Source: Chitinophaga varians (GTDB lineage: Bacteria; Bacteroidota; Bacteroidia; Chitinophagales; Chitinophagaceae). From it: DNA of 64,000 bases. Shown here one piece after another: positions 8,440 through 16,174 of the stretch. A program made the translations under genes and the position numbers. The notes under the pieces were generated by a model that searched no databases, was not told where the DNA came from, and worked only from the letters and a program-made list of their open reading frames with translations. The stretch's first letter is position 1; each line of letters starts with the position of its first letter. The DNA is taken from contig NZ_JABAIA010000004.1 of NCBI RefSeq assembly GCF_012641275.1, positions 496,001 to 560,000 of the forward strand, written 5' to 3'.

Positions 8440-9300
8440 ATGAAAACAGAAGAAATAGCTGTTTTGTCCGTGGGCATGTTTCAGGGAGGTAGTGAATATT
8501 GCTGGGTGGGCGATCTCGAACATCTGCTGGAAAAATTTCCCCTGCTGGAATTTCCCAACAAACGACGTTTTTATGTATTGATGATCATAGAAAGCGCCCA
8601 GGGCACTGCTGTTATTGATGGCAACAGCCTGCGGCTCGACCACCCAAAGATTATCTGTATCAATCCCGGAAGCATATTCAGCCTGGAAATAAACCGTAAG
8701 GCAAAAGGGACGATGCTGTGTTTTACAGAAGACTTTTTCTCTATCAGGTATAACAATAACGCCCTGTCCAACTTCACCTTCCTGGAAAGGGAATATGGCA
8801 GTTACGTGAGGCTGACGGAAGAAAAAGCCCGGGAGTGGGAACAGCTGTCTGCCTTTATGAAAGGCGAATATACCGGGCAGCAGAAAGGGGCAGACAGTGT
8901 GCTCAGGTCTTTTCTGAATATTATGTTGTGTAAGCTGGACCGTGAGTTTTCCCACGTAGTGCCGCTGATGAAGAAAAACACTTACGAAGAAAAGATCAAA
9001 CAGTTCAGATCATTGCTGGACGAACATTTTGTAGCGCACAAAACACCTGCTTTTTACGCTTCCAGGTTAAATATCACGACCAACTACCTGAACAAGCTAT
9101 GCGGAAAATACCATGGCGTGTCCACTGGGGAACTGATAAGAAAGCGGATCACGATTGAAGCCCAGCGGCTCTTGCATTATACGGTACTGCCTATTGCAGA
9201 TATCGCCAAGCAGCTGGAATTTGAAAGTGTATCTTACTTTATTACTTTTTTTAAAAGAAGCGTGGGCACCACGCCGGAAAATTTTCGAAAGAACCATTAA
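8440..9300 (+). CDS. AraC-family transcriptional regulator (cupin-type sensor)
   Basis: The start at ATG 8440 gives 286 residues; an upstream in-frame start at 8434 adds only two. The N-terminal half is a cupin-like sensor with LIIESAQGTAVIDGN-type strands and ICINPGSIFSLEI. The C-terminal ~100 residues are the AraC DNA-binding domain: FYASRLNITTNYLNKLCGKYHGVSTGEL, then LPIADIAKQLEFESVSYFITF and VGTTPENFRK. It sits between the SCO1 pair and the bd-like cytochrome genes on the same strand. It is therefore a plausible regulator of the respiratory cluster, perhaps responding to oxygen, metal or NO, but no signal can be read from the sequence. Confidence 0.88.
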   Translation: MKTEEIAVLSVGMFQGGSEYCWVGDLEHLLEKFPLLEFPNKRRFYVLMIIESAQGTAVIDGNSLRLDHPKIICINPGSIFSLEINRKAKGTMLCFTEDFFSIRYNNNALSNFTFLEREYGSYVRLTEEKAREWEQLSAFMKGEYTGQQKGADSVLRSFLNIMLCKLDREFSHVVPLMKKNTYEEKIKQFRSLLDEHFVAHKTPAFYASRLNITTNYLNKLCGKYHGVSTGELIRKRITIEAQRLLHYTVLPIADIAKQLEFESVSYFITFFKRSVGTTPENFRKNH

Positions 9301-9317
9301 CTAAAAAAACTTCATGT

Positions 9318-9470
9318 ATGCTGAAAGATACCAATGAGGTGCTGAAAAGTAACGAACGGAAATTCAACCTCAGCAGAAGGATGCTGAAGGCGGTGTTATT
9401 ATTGTTGATTTTGCTGATCGTCATATTGCAGTTTGACCATCTCACAGTCTTGCTGAAAAATATTCTTTAA
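9318..9470 (+). CDS. Single-helix membrane microprotein (50 aa) upstream of the bd-like oxidase
   Basis: A short frame of 50 codons plus stop begins at ATG 9318, 17 bp after the AraC gene. It encodes a charged N-terminus (LKDTNEVLKSNERKFNLSRR), one strongly hydrophobic helix (AVLLLLILLIVILQF) and a short tail. Its size and topology resemble the accessory microproteins of cytochrome bd (CydX/CydS) and of other oxidases. No sequence match to those can be claimed by eye. A second microprotein gene follows after 14 bp. Coding is supported by the clear topology and the close spacing. Confidence 0.6.
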   Translation: MLKDTNEVLKSNERKFNLSRRMLKAVLLLLILLIVILQFDHLTVLLKNIL

Positions 9471-9484
9471 ATGCTTTTTGTGCT

Positions 9485-9619
9485 ATGAAACTTACACATT
9501 TTTTATCGAGATATATTGACCCTGAGAACAGGAATGTGATCGATGCGGTGATATGGACCAACAGGATAGCGCTGGTGCTGCTGTTTTGTTGCCTGGTACT
9601 GCTGCTGGTCCGCATATAG
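9485..9619 (+). CDS. Single-helix membrane microprotein (44 aa) upstream of the bd-like oxidase
   Basis: Forty-four codons from ATG 9485 to TAG 9617-9619. The product has a polar N-terminal half with SRYIDPENRNVIDAVIW and a C-terminal membrane helix (ALVLLFCCLVLLLVRI) containing two adjacent Cys. It is 14 bp downstream of the 50-residue microprotein and has the same layout, but the sequences are not obviously related. A hairpin with a T-run follows at 9628-9685, so the two microproteins may form the end of the transcript that includes the AraC gene. It is a candidate oxidase accessory subunit by position only. Confidence 0.6.
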   Translation: MKLTHFLSRYIDPENRNVIDAVIWTNRIALVLLFCCLVLLLVRI

Positions 9620-9627
9620 CCGTTCCC

Positions 9628-9685
9628 GATAGTGCCGGAAATTGATATTGTTGTCATTAAAATCCGTATCGGCACTATCTTTTTT
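9628..9685 (+). terminator. Possible terminator after the two microprotein genes
   Basis: GATAGTGCCG (9628-9637) pairs with CGGCACTATC (9670-9679), which is followed directly by a T-run. The loop is long (32 bases), so this is a weaker terminator than others in the window. Confidence 0.5.
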
Positions 9686-9710
9686 CTAATCTTTTATTTA
9701 TTAAATCAGC

Positions 9711-9757
9711 AAAAGCCGGCTTGTTTCCTGAAACTTCCGGCTTTTCTGTTTCTTTGC
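9711..9757. terminator. Second hairpin upstream of the bd-like genes
   Basis: AAAAGCCGG (9711-9719) pairs perfectly with CCGGCTTTT (9737-9745) and a T-rich tail follows. The hairpin overlaps the -33 box of the predicted promoter at 9753-9783, so it isolates the oxidase operon from upstream reading and could also affect promoter access. Confidence 0.55.
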
Positions 9758-9783
9758 TTTTAGCCGCTACCAGTCTAGCTTTG
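9753..9783 (+). promoter_or_regulatory. Predicted promoter of the cytochrome operon
   Basis: TTTG (9753-9756), a 19-base spacer and TAGCTTTG (9776-9783) match the Bacteroidota promoter TTTG-N19-TAnnTTTG exactly. The start codon at 9807 lies 23 bp after the -7 element, leaving a short leader. Confidence 0.65.
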
Positions 9784-9806
9784 CAGCGTATTAAAAGTAT
9801 TGCTAC

Positions 9807-11264
9807 ATGGATTTTCCAATGTTTCATCTGGACTGGCTCAATGACCGGTTTCTGATAGCGATGATCGCTATTGTGCACGTATTTATCAATCATGGATTGG
9901 CGGTCGGGTTTATTCCGTATATCACCTGGCTGGAGCAGAAAGGGGTGAAGATGGCGGGCCCGTCTGCCATTACCGATGCGGAATGGGACCACTTGGTGTA
10001 CCGTAAAATGAAAGTCGCCTTTATTATCACCACCACCTTAGGGGCTATGACAGGCGTAGGCATCTGGTTTTCCGCCGGTTTGATCAGTCCTTCGTCTATC
10101 GGCAGTCTTATCCGGGTGTTTTATTTTGCCTGGTTTGTGGAGTGGCTGACGTTTGTGACGGAGGTGGTATTGATCATGATATATTTTCTTACCTGGAAAC
10201 AGAGCAATCAATCGTTGAAAGCCAAAATCAGGCATATCCGTTTCGGTTGGTTCCTGTCCATTTTCTCCTGGATCACGATGTGTATTATCGTTTCCATACT
10301 TGGGTTTATGATGGACCCGGGCAACTGGAACACCGACCATTCGCTGATCAGTGGTTTCACCAATCCTATTTACCTGCCGCAGTTGTTTTTCCGTACGCCC
10401 ACGGCCATGGTGCTGGGCGGTGTGTTCGGTATGTTGCTCACCACCATTTTTGCAAACCGGAATGCCACCTGGCGAAGCGCAGCGTTGAAGTATGGCGCAC
10501 GGTGGGTATTGTGCTGGGCGCCGGTTTCACTGGTGGCCGCCATTATATATTACAAAGCAATGCCTGCTGCCATGCGCGAGAATATGAGTACGGCCGTAGG
10601 CACTATGGAGTTCGCGCAATATTATGACCTGCTGCAGTACATCATTCCGGGAGCGGTGTCGCTGGTGGTGATACTGGGCATATGGACGCTGTTCCGTCCG
10701 CGTTCTGTCCGCATGTGGATGGTACTGGTGCCCTGTGTGGCAGCTTTTGGTTTTCTGGGGATTTTTGAGCGGGTACGGGAGTTTATTCGTAAGCCTTATG
10801 TCATCGGGGGGTACATGTATTCCAATCTGTTAAGGGAAGAGGACTATCCCTTGTTTAAACGCGACGGGCTGCTCAAATACGCCACCTACGCCACGGCAGG
10901 CAGGGTAACGCCGGAAAACAGGCTGAGTGCCGGGAGGGACGTATTTATGCTGTCCTGCAGCCGTTGCCATACCACCAACGGCATCAATTCCATCGTGTAT
11001 GTTTTTGAAAGGCTTTATGGCGCTGGTAAACCGCTGGATGAAAACTCTATGGCGGCATATATTCCCAATATGCATAACGGCCGGACTTATATGCCTCCCT
11101 TTCCGGGGAATAAAGAAGAACTCGGCGCGCTGGTAGCCTATATCAAACATCTTCAGCTGACAGGCGAAGCCCTGGAAGGCGCCCAGGCAGCAGGAGTCAG
11201 CATTAACCCTGAAAACACTACCGACCGCATTGAGCAAACAGCTGATTCGGCACAATCGAAATAA
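9807..11264 (+). CDS. CydA-like membrane cytochrome fused to a C-terminal cytochrome c domain (subunit 1)
   Basis: A 485-residue protein with about eight or nine membrane helices in residues 10-320. A soluble domain follows with one heme-c site C384-S-R-C387-H388. The first helix (RFLIAMIAIVHVFINHG, His24/His29) resembles helix 1 of cytochrome bd subunit I, where a His near this position binds heme b. There is no recognisable Q-loop of quinol-using CydA. The pairing with a second protein of the same design (next gene) fits the divergent cytochrome bd superfamily members with heme c, called OR-C types in the literature; that assignment is from memory. Expected role: membrane electron transfer to O2 or another acceptor, with electrons entering through heme c rather than quinol. 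The heme-c domain should face the periplasm. Confidence 0.75.
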   Translation: MDFPMFHLDWLNDRFLIAMIAIVHVFINHGLAVGFIPYITWLEQKGVKMAGPSAITDAEWDHLVYRKMKVAFIITTTLGAMTGVGIWFSAGLISPSSIGSLIRVFYFAWFVEWLTFVTEVVLIMIYFLTWKQSNQSLKAKIRHIRFGWFLSIFSWITMCIIVSILGFMMDPGNWNTDHSLISGFTNPIYLPQLFFRTPTAMVLGGVFGMLLTTIFANRNATWRSAALKYGARWVLCWAPVSLVAAIIYYKAMPAAMRENMSTAVGTMEFAQYYDLLQYIIPGAVSLVVILGIWTLFRPRSVRMWMVLVPCVAAFGFLGIFERVREFIRKPYVIGGYMYSNLLREEDYPLFKRDGLLKYATYATAGRVTPENRLSAGRDVFMLSCSRCHTTNGINSIVYVFERLYGAGKPLDENSMAAYIPNMHNGRTYMPPFPGNKEELGALVAYIKHLQLTGEALEGAQAAGVSINPENTTDRIEQTADSAQSK

Positions 11265-11273
11265 TAATCACTG

Positions 11274-12635
11274 ATGTCTTACAATTATTCCATGAATCAC
11301 ATGTTAACGTTATTGCAGTCCGCGACCCCTGTTCCGAGGGATATTCCATTGCCGCTTCCATTGCCGGAATGGCTGCTGGTGATATTGCTGGTTGTTTCAT
11401 TTCTGGCCCATATCCTTTTTGTGAACCTGATGCTGGGAGGTTCTTTACTCACTTTATGGGCACAGGTGAAGGGACTGAAAGAGAAAGAGTATGATACGCT
11501 GGCCTATGAAATCGCCAAAACCATTACCGTCAATAAAAGTTTGGCGGTAGTGCTGGGCGTGGCCCCGCTGCTGAGCATCAATGTACTCTATACCGTTTAT
11601 TTTTATTCCGCCAATGCGTTGACCGGCCTGATGTGGATTGCGATCATACCGTTGGTGACGGCCGCTTTTCTGCTCACGTACCTGCATAAATACGCCTGGC
11701 ACAAGCTGGAGAACAGTAAAGGGCTGCATATTTCTATTCTTGCCCTGGCGGTGCTGATCTTCCTTTTTATTCCGCTGATTTTCCTGACGAATATCAATCT
11801 CATGTTGTTCCCGGAGAAATGGGGCACCGTCAAGGGATTTATGAGCGCGCTGACGCTGCCGAACGTGTTTCCGCGGTACTTACATTTTTTGGGCGCCTCA
11901 CTGGCCATCACGGGCTTGTTCCTGTTCTGGTACCTGGGGAGAAAACGCTATGCTTTTGAAACACGTTTCAGTGCCATTACCCGTTATGATATCCGGAAAC
12001 GCATGTACAGCCTGACGTTGGGTGTTTCCGTGTTCCAGTTTGTGCTGGGGCCACTGGTGTTAATGACATTGCCGGCCAAGGGAGTGCAATGGAACCTGAT
12101 CATTGTTATTTTGTGCGGGGCCACGGCCGCTTTGCCTGCCATGTACTGGATGTGGAAAGGGATCACCGGCAAACCCGAAGAGATAAGCGCCAATTTTGGA
12201 AAGGTAGTGACAGCCATGACGTTGACCGTGTTGCTGATGGCCAGTGGCCGGCATGTGTACCGGTCTAACGCGCTGGCGCCCCATAAAAAGCTGATGGCCG
12301 AAAAGACAAAAGCGTTTGAGCGGTTGTCTGCGGAGGCGAGGGCACATCCGGAGGAGGAGGGCGCATCCGCAGCTGCAACAGCAGGTGGGCCCATGCCTCC
12401 CGGTGCGGCCGTTTTCCAGGCTAATTGCGCTTCCTGCCATAAAAAAGAAGGACGGCTGGTAGGTCCGCCGGTAACGGAAATGGTCAGCATTTACCAGGGC
12501 GACCAGCCGGGGCTGAAAAAATGGATACGCCAACCAGGAAAGAAGCGGGAAGGATATCCGCAGATGCCGGGCTTTCCACAACTCTCTGAACAGGAACTGA
12601 CGATATTGACCGACTATATTTTATCTGTTAAATAA
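11274..12635 (+). CDS. CydA-like membrane cytochrome fused to a C-terminal cytochrome c domain (subunit 2)
   Basis: A 453-residue protein starting 9 bp after subunit 1, so co-translated with it. About eight membrane helices precede a flexible Ala/Glu/Pro-rich linker (residues ~345-370) and a class I-like heme-c domain with C385-A-S-C388-H389 and a later MPGFPQLSEQEL segment that may supply the axial Met. Helix 1 (LVVSFLAHILFVNLMLGG, His46) again resembles CydA helix 1, and a later helix carries MASGRHVYR, similar to the R-x-G-R / heme b segment region of CydA-type proteins. The two subunits have equal design but clearly different sequence, suggesting an old duplication. The second takes the place of CydB. 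Confidence 0.75.
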   Translation: MSYNYSMNHMLTLLQSATPVPRDIPLPLPLPEWLLVILLVVSFLAHILFVNLMLGGSLLTLWAQVKGLKEKEYDTLAYEIAKTITVNKSLAVVLGVAPLLSINVLYTVYFYSANALTGLMWIAIIPLVTAAFLLTYLHKYAWHKLENSKGLHISILALAVLIFLFIPLIFLTNINLMLFPEKWGTVKGFMSALTLPNVFPRYLHFLGASLAITGLFLFWYLGRKRYAFETRFSAITRYDIRKRMYSLTLGVSVFQFVLGPLVLMTLPAKGVQWNLIIVILCGATAALPAMYWMWKGITGKPEEISANFGKVVTAMTLTVLLMASGRHVYRSNALAPHKKLMAEKTKAFERLSAEARAHPEEEGASAAATAGGPMPPGAAVFQANCASCHKKEGRLVGPPVTEMVSIYQGDQPGLKKWIRQPGKKREGYPQMPGFPQLSEQELTILTDYILSVK

Positions 12636-12641
12636 TCACCC

Positions 12642-12785
12642 ATGTTATCTGCGTTCTTTATTATATCGATTGTATTGTTGCTGTTCTGGATACTAAGGCA
12701 ACTGATACTGGTTTCTACCAATATTCTGTATTTATCAAAAGATGATGAACTGGCGAAAGCGGGTGATGCGAGGGACACAGCATAA
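12642..12785 (+). CDS. Single-helix membrane microprotein (47 aa) at the end of the cytochrome operon
   Basis: ATG 12642 lies 6 bp after the subunit 2 stop, and the TAA is at 12783-12785. The N-terminal helix (AFFIISIVLLLFWILRQLIL) is followed by a charged cytoplasmic-type tail (SKDDELAKAGDARDTA). Tight spacing in the operon and the topology support a true gene. By analogy with CydX, which stabilises hemes in cytochrome bd, it may be a small subunit of this oxidase. It is the third microprotein of this cluster. A bidirectional terminator follows 8 bp later. Confidence 0.65.
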   Translation: MLSAFFIISIVLLLFWILRQLILVSTNILYLSKDDELAKAGDARDTA

Positions 12786-12793
12786 AAACAGGA

Positions 12794-12821
12794 AAGGCGG
12801 GAAGATAGCTTCCCGCCTTGT
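12794..12821. terminator. Terminator between the cytochrome operon and the convergent DUF885 gene
   Basis: Perfect 11-base arms AAGGCGGGAAG (12794-12804) and CTTCCCGCCTT (12809-12819) enclose an ATAG loop. It is flanked by an A-rich left side and GTTAT on the right, which suits convergent termination. Confidence 0.8.
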
Positions 12822-12849
12822 TATCAGCTTTGCTTGACTTTTGCTAAAA

Positions 12850-14634
12850 CTATCTTTGGTAATGCGCTGCCCAGTCGTCCATATATTTTTCCAACACCTG
12901 CAGTGGCATATCACCATATGCCAGCAGGGCGTCGTGGAAGTCGCGCAGATTGAATCCTGCGCCCAGTCGCGCTGCCAGTTTATCCCGTAATGCTTTTAAT
13001 CTTATTTCGCCCGTTTTATAAGATAATGCCTGTCCGGGCATGGCCATATAACGTTCTACTTCAGCGGTGGCGATGGTCTTGCTGACGGATTCATTGGCCA
13101 TCATATAGTCGATGGCTTCTTCGCGGGTCATTTTGCCGGTATGGATGGCCACGTCCAGCACCAGCCGGATAGCGCGGTGGACCTCGTTGTTGAGCGCCCC
13201 CATTTTCTGATAGGCGTCGGTGTAGCAGCCCAGTTGCTCTCCCAATGATTCCACGTACAACGCCCAGCCTTCAAAGTAGGCGCTGAAAGTTGGCTGCCGC
13301 CGGAAGGCCGGTATGGCTTTGTTTTCCTGTTGCAGGGCTATCTGAAAGTGATGTCCTGGTATGCCTTCATGGATAAAGGTGGCTTCCATGCCATAAAAGG
13401 TGACGTTCACCTTGCTGGCATCCGGTACCGGCACATACAGGATGGCCGCCCGTTTTTCCGCGATATTTCCCTTGATATAGAATGGGCCGCCGCTGGCGGC
13501 TTCGCGGTATGCTTCCACTCTGCGTACGTCCATGGGCGTTTGTGGCTGGTGCCCAAATAACTGCGGTATGTGTGGCAGTACTTTCCGGTAGATGGCCCGG
13601 TAGGCTTCCAGTACTTCTTCCGGCGTTTTGAAGGGCATCAGGCGGGGATTGGTTTTCAGATAGTCAAAGAACCCGGACAAGCTGCCGGTAAAGCCCGTCT
13701 GCGTCTTTATTTTTTCCATCTCCGCCCTTATCCTGGCCACTTCGGATAGCCCTGTCCGGTATACTTTCTCCGGTGTGAGGTCCGGCGTGGTGGTAAACGT
13801 ATGTACGTAATAGTTATAGATGCGATCGCCGCCTTTGATGGCGAATAACCCTGCCTTGTCCTGCGCTGCGGGCAGGTATTTTTCTTTCAGGTAGCTGGCC
13901 AGTTTGGCGTAGGCCGGGCGCATTTTTTCTGCGATGACATGGTGGTATAACGTTGTTAGCCGTTGTTTGTCGGCGGTAGTAAAGGACGCCGGGAATTTTG
14001 ACAACGGTTTGTAGAAGATATTTTTGGCGGTGTCTTTTTCCGCCAGGGCTTCCATCTGGGGAATCATCCGTGTCACCAGCGCTTTGGGTAACACTACGCC
14101 TGCCTGTATGCCTTTGTTGAAATTGGCGATGCAGGTGTCTGCCCAGTCCATGAAGGCGGTCATGCGTTTGGCCCAGTTCTCATAGTCTTTCACGGTGTTA
14201 AACGGCTGGTCGCCGTCGCCGGAGCCAAAAGAGGCCAGTTCCAGCGGCGTGGAGACAAACTGGTTCATCGGCAGGTATTCCAAATGGAGGGACATGCCTT
14301 CCAGGGCGGATTGCAACGTGTATGTGAGAATGTCGCAGGAGATCCGGTCACCGGTGTTTAATGTGGCGTTGTCATATTTTTTCAGTTCCCGAAGGTATTT
14401 CCGGTAAAATGTTTCTGTAGCGGCGAGGTAAGGCGCAGCGCCTTCGATGGCCAGCCGGTCGTCGTACTGGTGAAAGCCGGCGGCGGTGGCTTCGGAAGGA
14501 AACAGTTGCATCCGTTCTGCGTAGTAATCATCAAATAACTGCTGCAGTTGTTGGTTGTTTTGTTGTGCCCGGATAGTGGTCGTACATAACAGGGCGGCGA
14601 TTACCAGCAGGCTGGTCGTTAGTTTCTTCTTCAT
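12850..14634 (-). CDS. Exported DUF885 family protein, probable zinc metallopeptidase
   Basis: A 594-residue protein starting at ATG 14634, with a signal peptide (KKKLTTSLLVIAALLCTTTIRAQ) and the DUF885 fold throughout. The motif HEGIPGHHFQ is the HExxxGHH zinc site typical of the family, and SAYFEGWALYVESLGEQLG holds the second conserved Glu-containing helix. Family members are mostly uncharacterised and are thought to act as dipeptidyl or carboxypeptidases in the periplasm or on the surface. Its ATG overlaps the TGA of the upstream GNAT gene (ATGA), so the two are translationally coupled. That coupling may be incidental, because their functions are not obviously linked. Confidence 0.87.
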   Translation of the reverse strand: MKKKLTTSLLVIAALLCTTTIRAQQNNQQLQQLFDDYYAERMQLFPSEATAAGFHQYDDRLAIEGAAPYLAATETFYRKYLRELKKYDNATLNTGDRISCDILTYTLQSALEGMSLHLEYLPMNQFVSTPLELASFGSGDGDQPFNTVKDYENWAKRMTAFMDWADTCIANFNKGIQAGVVLPKALVTRMIPQMEALAEKDTAKNIFYKPLSKFPASFTTADKQRLTTLYHHVIAEKMRPAYAKLASYLKEKYLPAAQDKAGLFAIKGGDRIYNYYVHTFTTTPDLTPEKVYRTGLSEVARIRAEMEKIKTQTGFTGSLSGFFDYLKTNPRLMPFKTPEEVLEAYRAIYRKVLPHIPQLFGHQPQTPMDVRRVEAYREAASGGPFYIKGNIAEKRAAILYVPVPDASKVNVTFYGMEATFIHEGIPGHHFQIALQQENKAIPAFRRQPTFSAYFEGWALYVESLGEQLGCYTDAYQKMGALNNEVHRAIRLVLDVAIHTGKMTREEAIDYMMANESVSKTIATAEVERYMAMPGQALSYKTGEIRLKALRDKLAARLGAGFNLRDFHDALLAYGDMPLQVLEKYMDDWAAHYQR

Positions 14635-15125
14635 AATGCGAGTGCTTTTATCATCCATATGCTGCAGCCAAAATGAACGGCGTTGCCCAGCGGCGCAGGC
14701 AAATAGGTAAATCCCATTTTTTCATAGAGGGGGATGGCCTGTTCCAGTTCGGGCAGTGTTTCCAGGTATACGTGGGTGTATCCGAAAGACCTGGCGGATT
14801 GCAGGCATCGCGCGATGAGCTGTTTGCCCAGGCCGAGGCCCCTGGCTTCGGGTAACAGGTAAAGTTTCACCAGCTCGCAGTGTGCGGGCGGCAGTCCGGG
14901 TACCGGGAAGATACCGGCGCCGCCAGCCACGCTGCCGTCTACTTCTACAATCCAGTAAGCGGCATTGGGGATGGCGAAAGCGCTGTATAGTTCATAAAGG
15001 TTATTGTCGAAATAGGCGGTGCCGGGTTTGTTGGCATGGAATTCCTCCAGCACCTGTCGTATAATAGTGCCCAGCTGCTGATTGTCGTCCGGTTGCAGTG
15101 GCCTGATTTTACTGATCGCTGTCAT
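14631..15125 (-). CDS. GNAT-family N-acetyltransferase
   Basis: A 164-residue GNAT protein. The acetyl-CoA pyrophosphate loop is visible as LPEARGLGLGKQLIARCL (the R/Q-x-x-G-x-G/A motif), preceded by the beta-4 strand CELVKLYLL and followed by SFGYTHVYLETLPELEQAIPLYEKMGF, a typical GNAT C-terminal half. The substrate cannot be deduced; the family includes protein, amino-acid and small-molecule acetyltransferases. It is the first gene of a two-gene unit with the DUF885 peptidase, overlapping it by four bases. Confidence 0.87.
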   Translation of the reverse strand: MTAISKIRPLQPDDNQQLGTIIRQVLEEFHANKPGTAYFDNNLYELYSAFAIPNAAYWIVEVDGSVAGGAGIFPVPGLPPAHCELVKLYLLPEARGLGLGKQLIARCLQSARSFGYTHVYLETLPELEQAIPLYEKMGFTYLPAPLGNAVHFGCSIWMIKALAL

Positions 15126-15188
15126 GCCGCAAAGCTACCCAGCCGGTGGCAGCTAAAATTGTACGGGATTAACCTTTTGATGTTGTTG

Positions 15189-15995
15189 TCAGATTTTTCT
15201 GTACTGGTTGGGCAGCATGCCGGTGATGCGCCGGAAGGTCTTTGTGAAGTGGGCCTGATCGGTAAACCCGCATTCATAGGCTATATCAGTGAGGGTTACC
15301 TGTTCTTTTTTGATGAGGGAGATAGCGCGTTCCACTTTTATTTTCCGGAGATATTCACCTGCGGAGCATCCGAAATAACGGGAGAAATAGCGGGAGATGG
15401 TCACCGGGTGAAGGTCCAGCTGTGCCGCCAGGAATGGCAATGACAGCGGTGTGTCCCAGTGGTCGTACATGATATCCCTGATCTTCTCTGTCCATTCCGG
15501 ATAGCAGCGGAAATCTTCCTGGCAGGGCGCGATAAGGTCCACGCACAGCTGGTCCATCGCAATGGCGGACGCTGCGTCGTTGAGGTAATGTTCCTTCATG
15601 ATCCGGACAAGTCCGCTGGTGTTCAGCTGGCACTTGTCGCCGAACATCAGCGACGGTGGAGGATGAGACAGCCCGAAGGTCTCAAAGAAATTACCAGTCA
15701 GCTCTATATTAAAAATACGGGTGCCGGGGAGATAGTCAATATTCTGGTGCGCCACGCCGGGATAGTAATAGAGGCCAGTGCCTGCATATTGCCTGTCGCT
15801 TCCGCCTTTTCTTACTTCCTTGCTTCCGCCTTCCAGGATATGGGAGAAATGCGGGTTGGAATGAAAGTGCCAGTCGGACGCCATATTGGGCACAAAGGAG
15901 GTCTCGCTGGTGATGACAGCGCCAAAAACGCGCTCTTTCACCTTCGTGCCAACGTAAGTGCCTGTTGCAAGCTGAACCGGAATAGAACCTGACAT
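15189..15995 (-). CDS. AraC-family transcriptional regulator with cupin sensor
   Basis: A 268-residue protein from ATG 15995, which has an AGAGG just upstream; a GTG at 16040 would add 15 residues. The N-terminal cupin strands include SDWHFHSNPHFSHILEGGSKEV, with several His as in metal- or sugar-sensing cupins. The C-terminal double HTH is clear: LPFLAAQLDLHPVTISRYFSRYFG, LTDIAYECGFTDQAHFTKTFRRITG and MLPNQYRK. It is divergent from the GH16 glucanase gene at 16175, with about 180 bp between, so it may regulate that gene. A typical arrangement would be a carbohydrate-responsive regulator next to its glycosidase. Confidence 0.87.
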   Translation of the reverse strand: MSGSIPVQLATGTYVGTKVKERVFGAVITSETSFVPNMASDWHFHSNPHFSHILEGGSKEVRKGGSDRQYAGTGLYYYPGVAHQNIDYLPGTRIFNIELTGNFFETFGLSHPPPSLMFGDKCQLNTSGLVRIMKEHYLNDAASAIAMDQLCVDLIAPCQEDFRCYPEWTEKIRDIMYDHWDTPLSLPFLAAQLDLHPVTISRYFSRYFGCSAGEYLRKIKVERAISLIKKEQVTLTDIAYECGFTDQAHFTKTFRRITGMLPNQYRKI

Positions 15996-16174
15996 ATCCT
16001 CTGATTGATCGTTAAAAGTAAAAAAATTATGAGAGCGCACAAAATAGGGGAATGCATTAGCAGCGCATTTGAAATAGTTAAATTGTTATAGCAAGCAACC
16101 CGGTCCCGGAAGATTTTGAGCAAATATGTAACCCACAGCATCACCCTGTATTGTTCATCATAATTGTAAATTCC

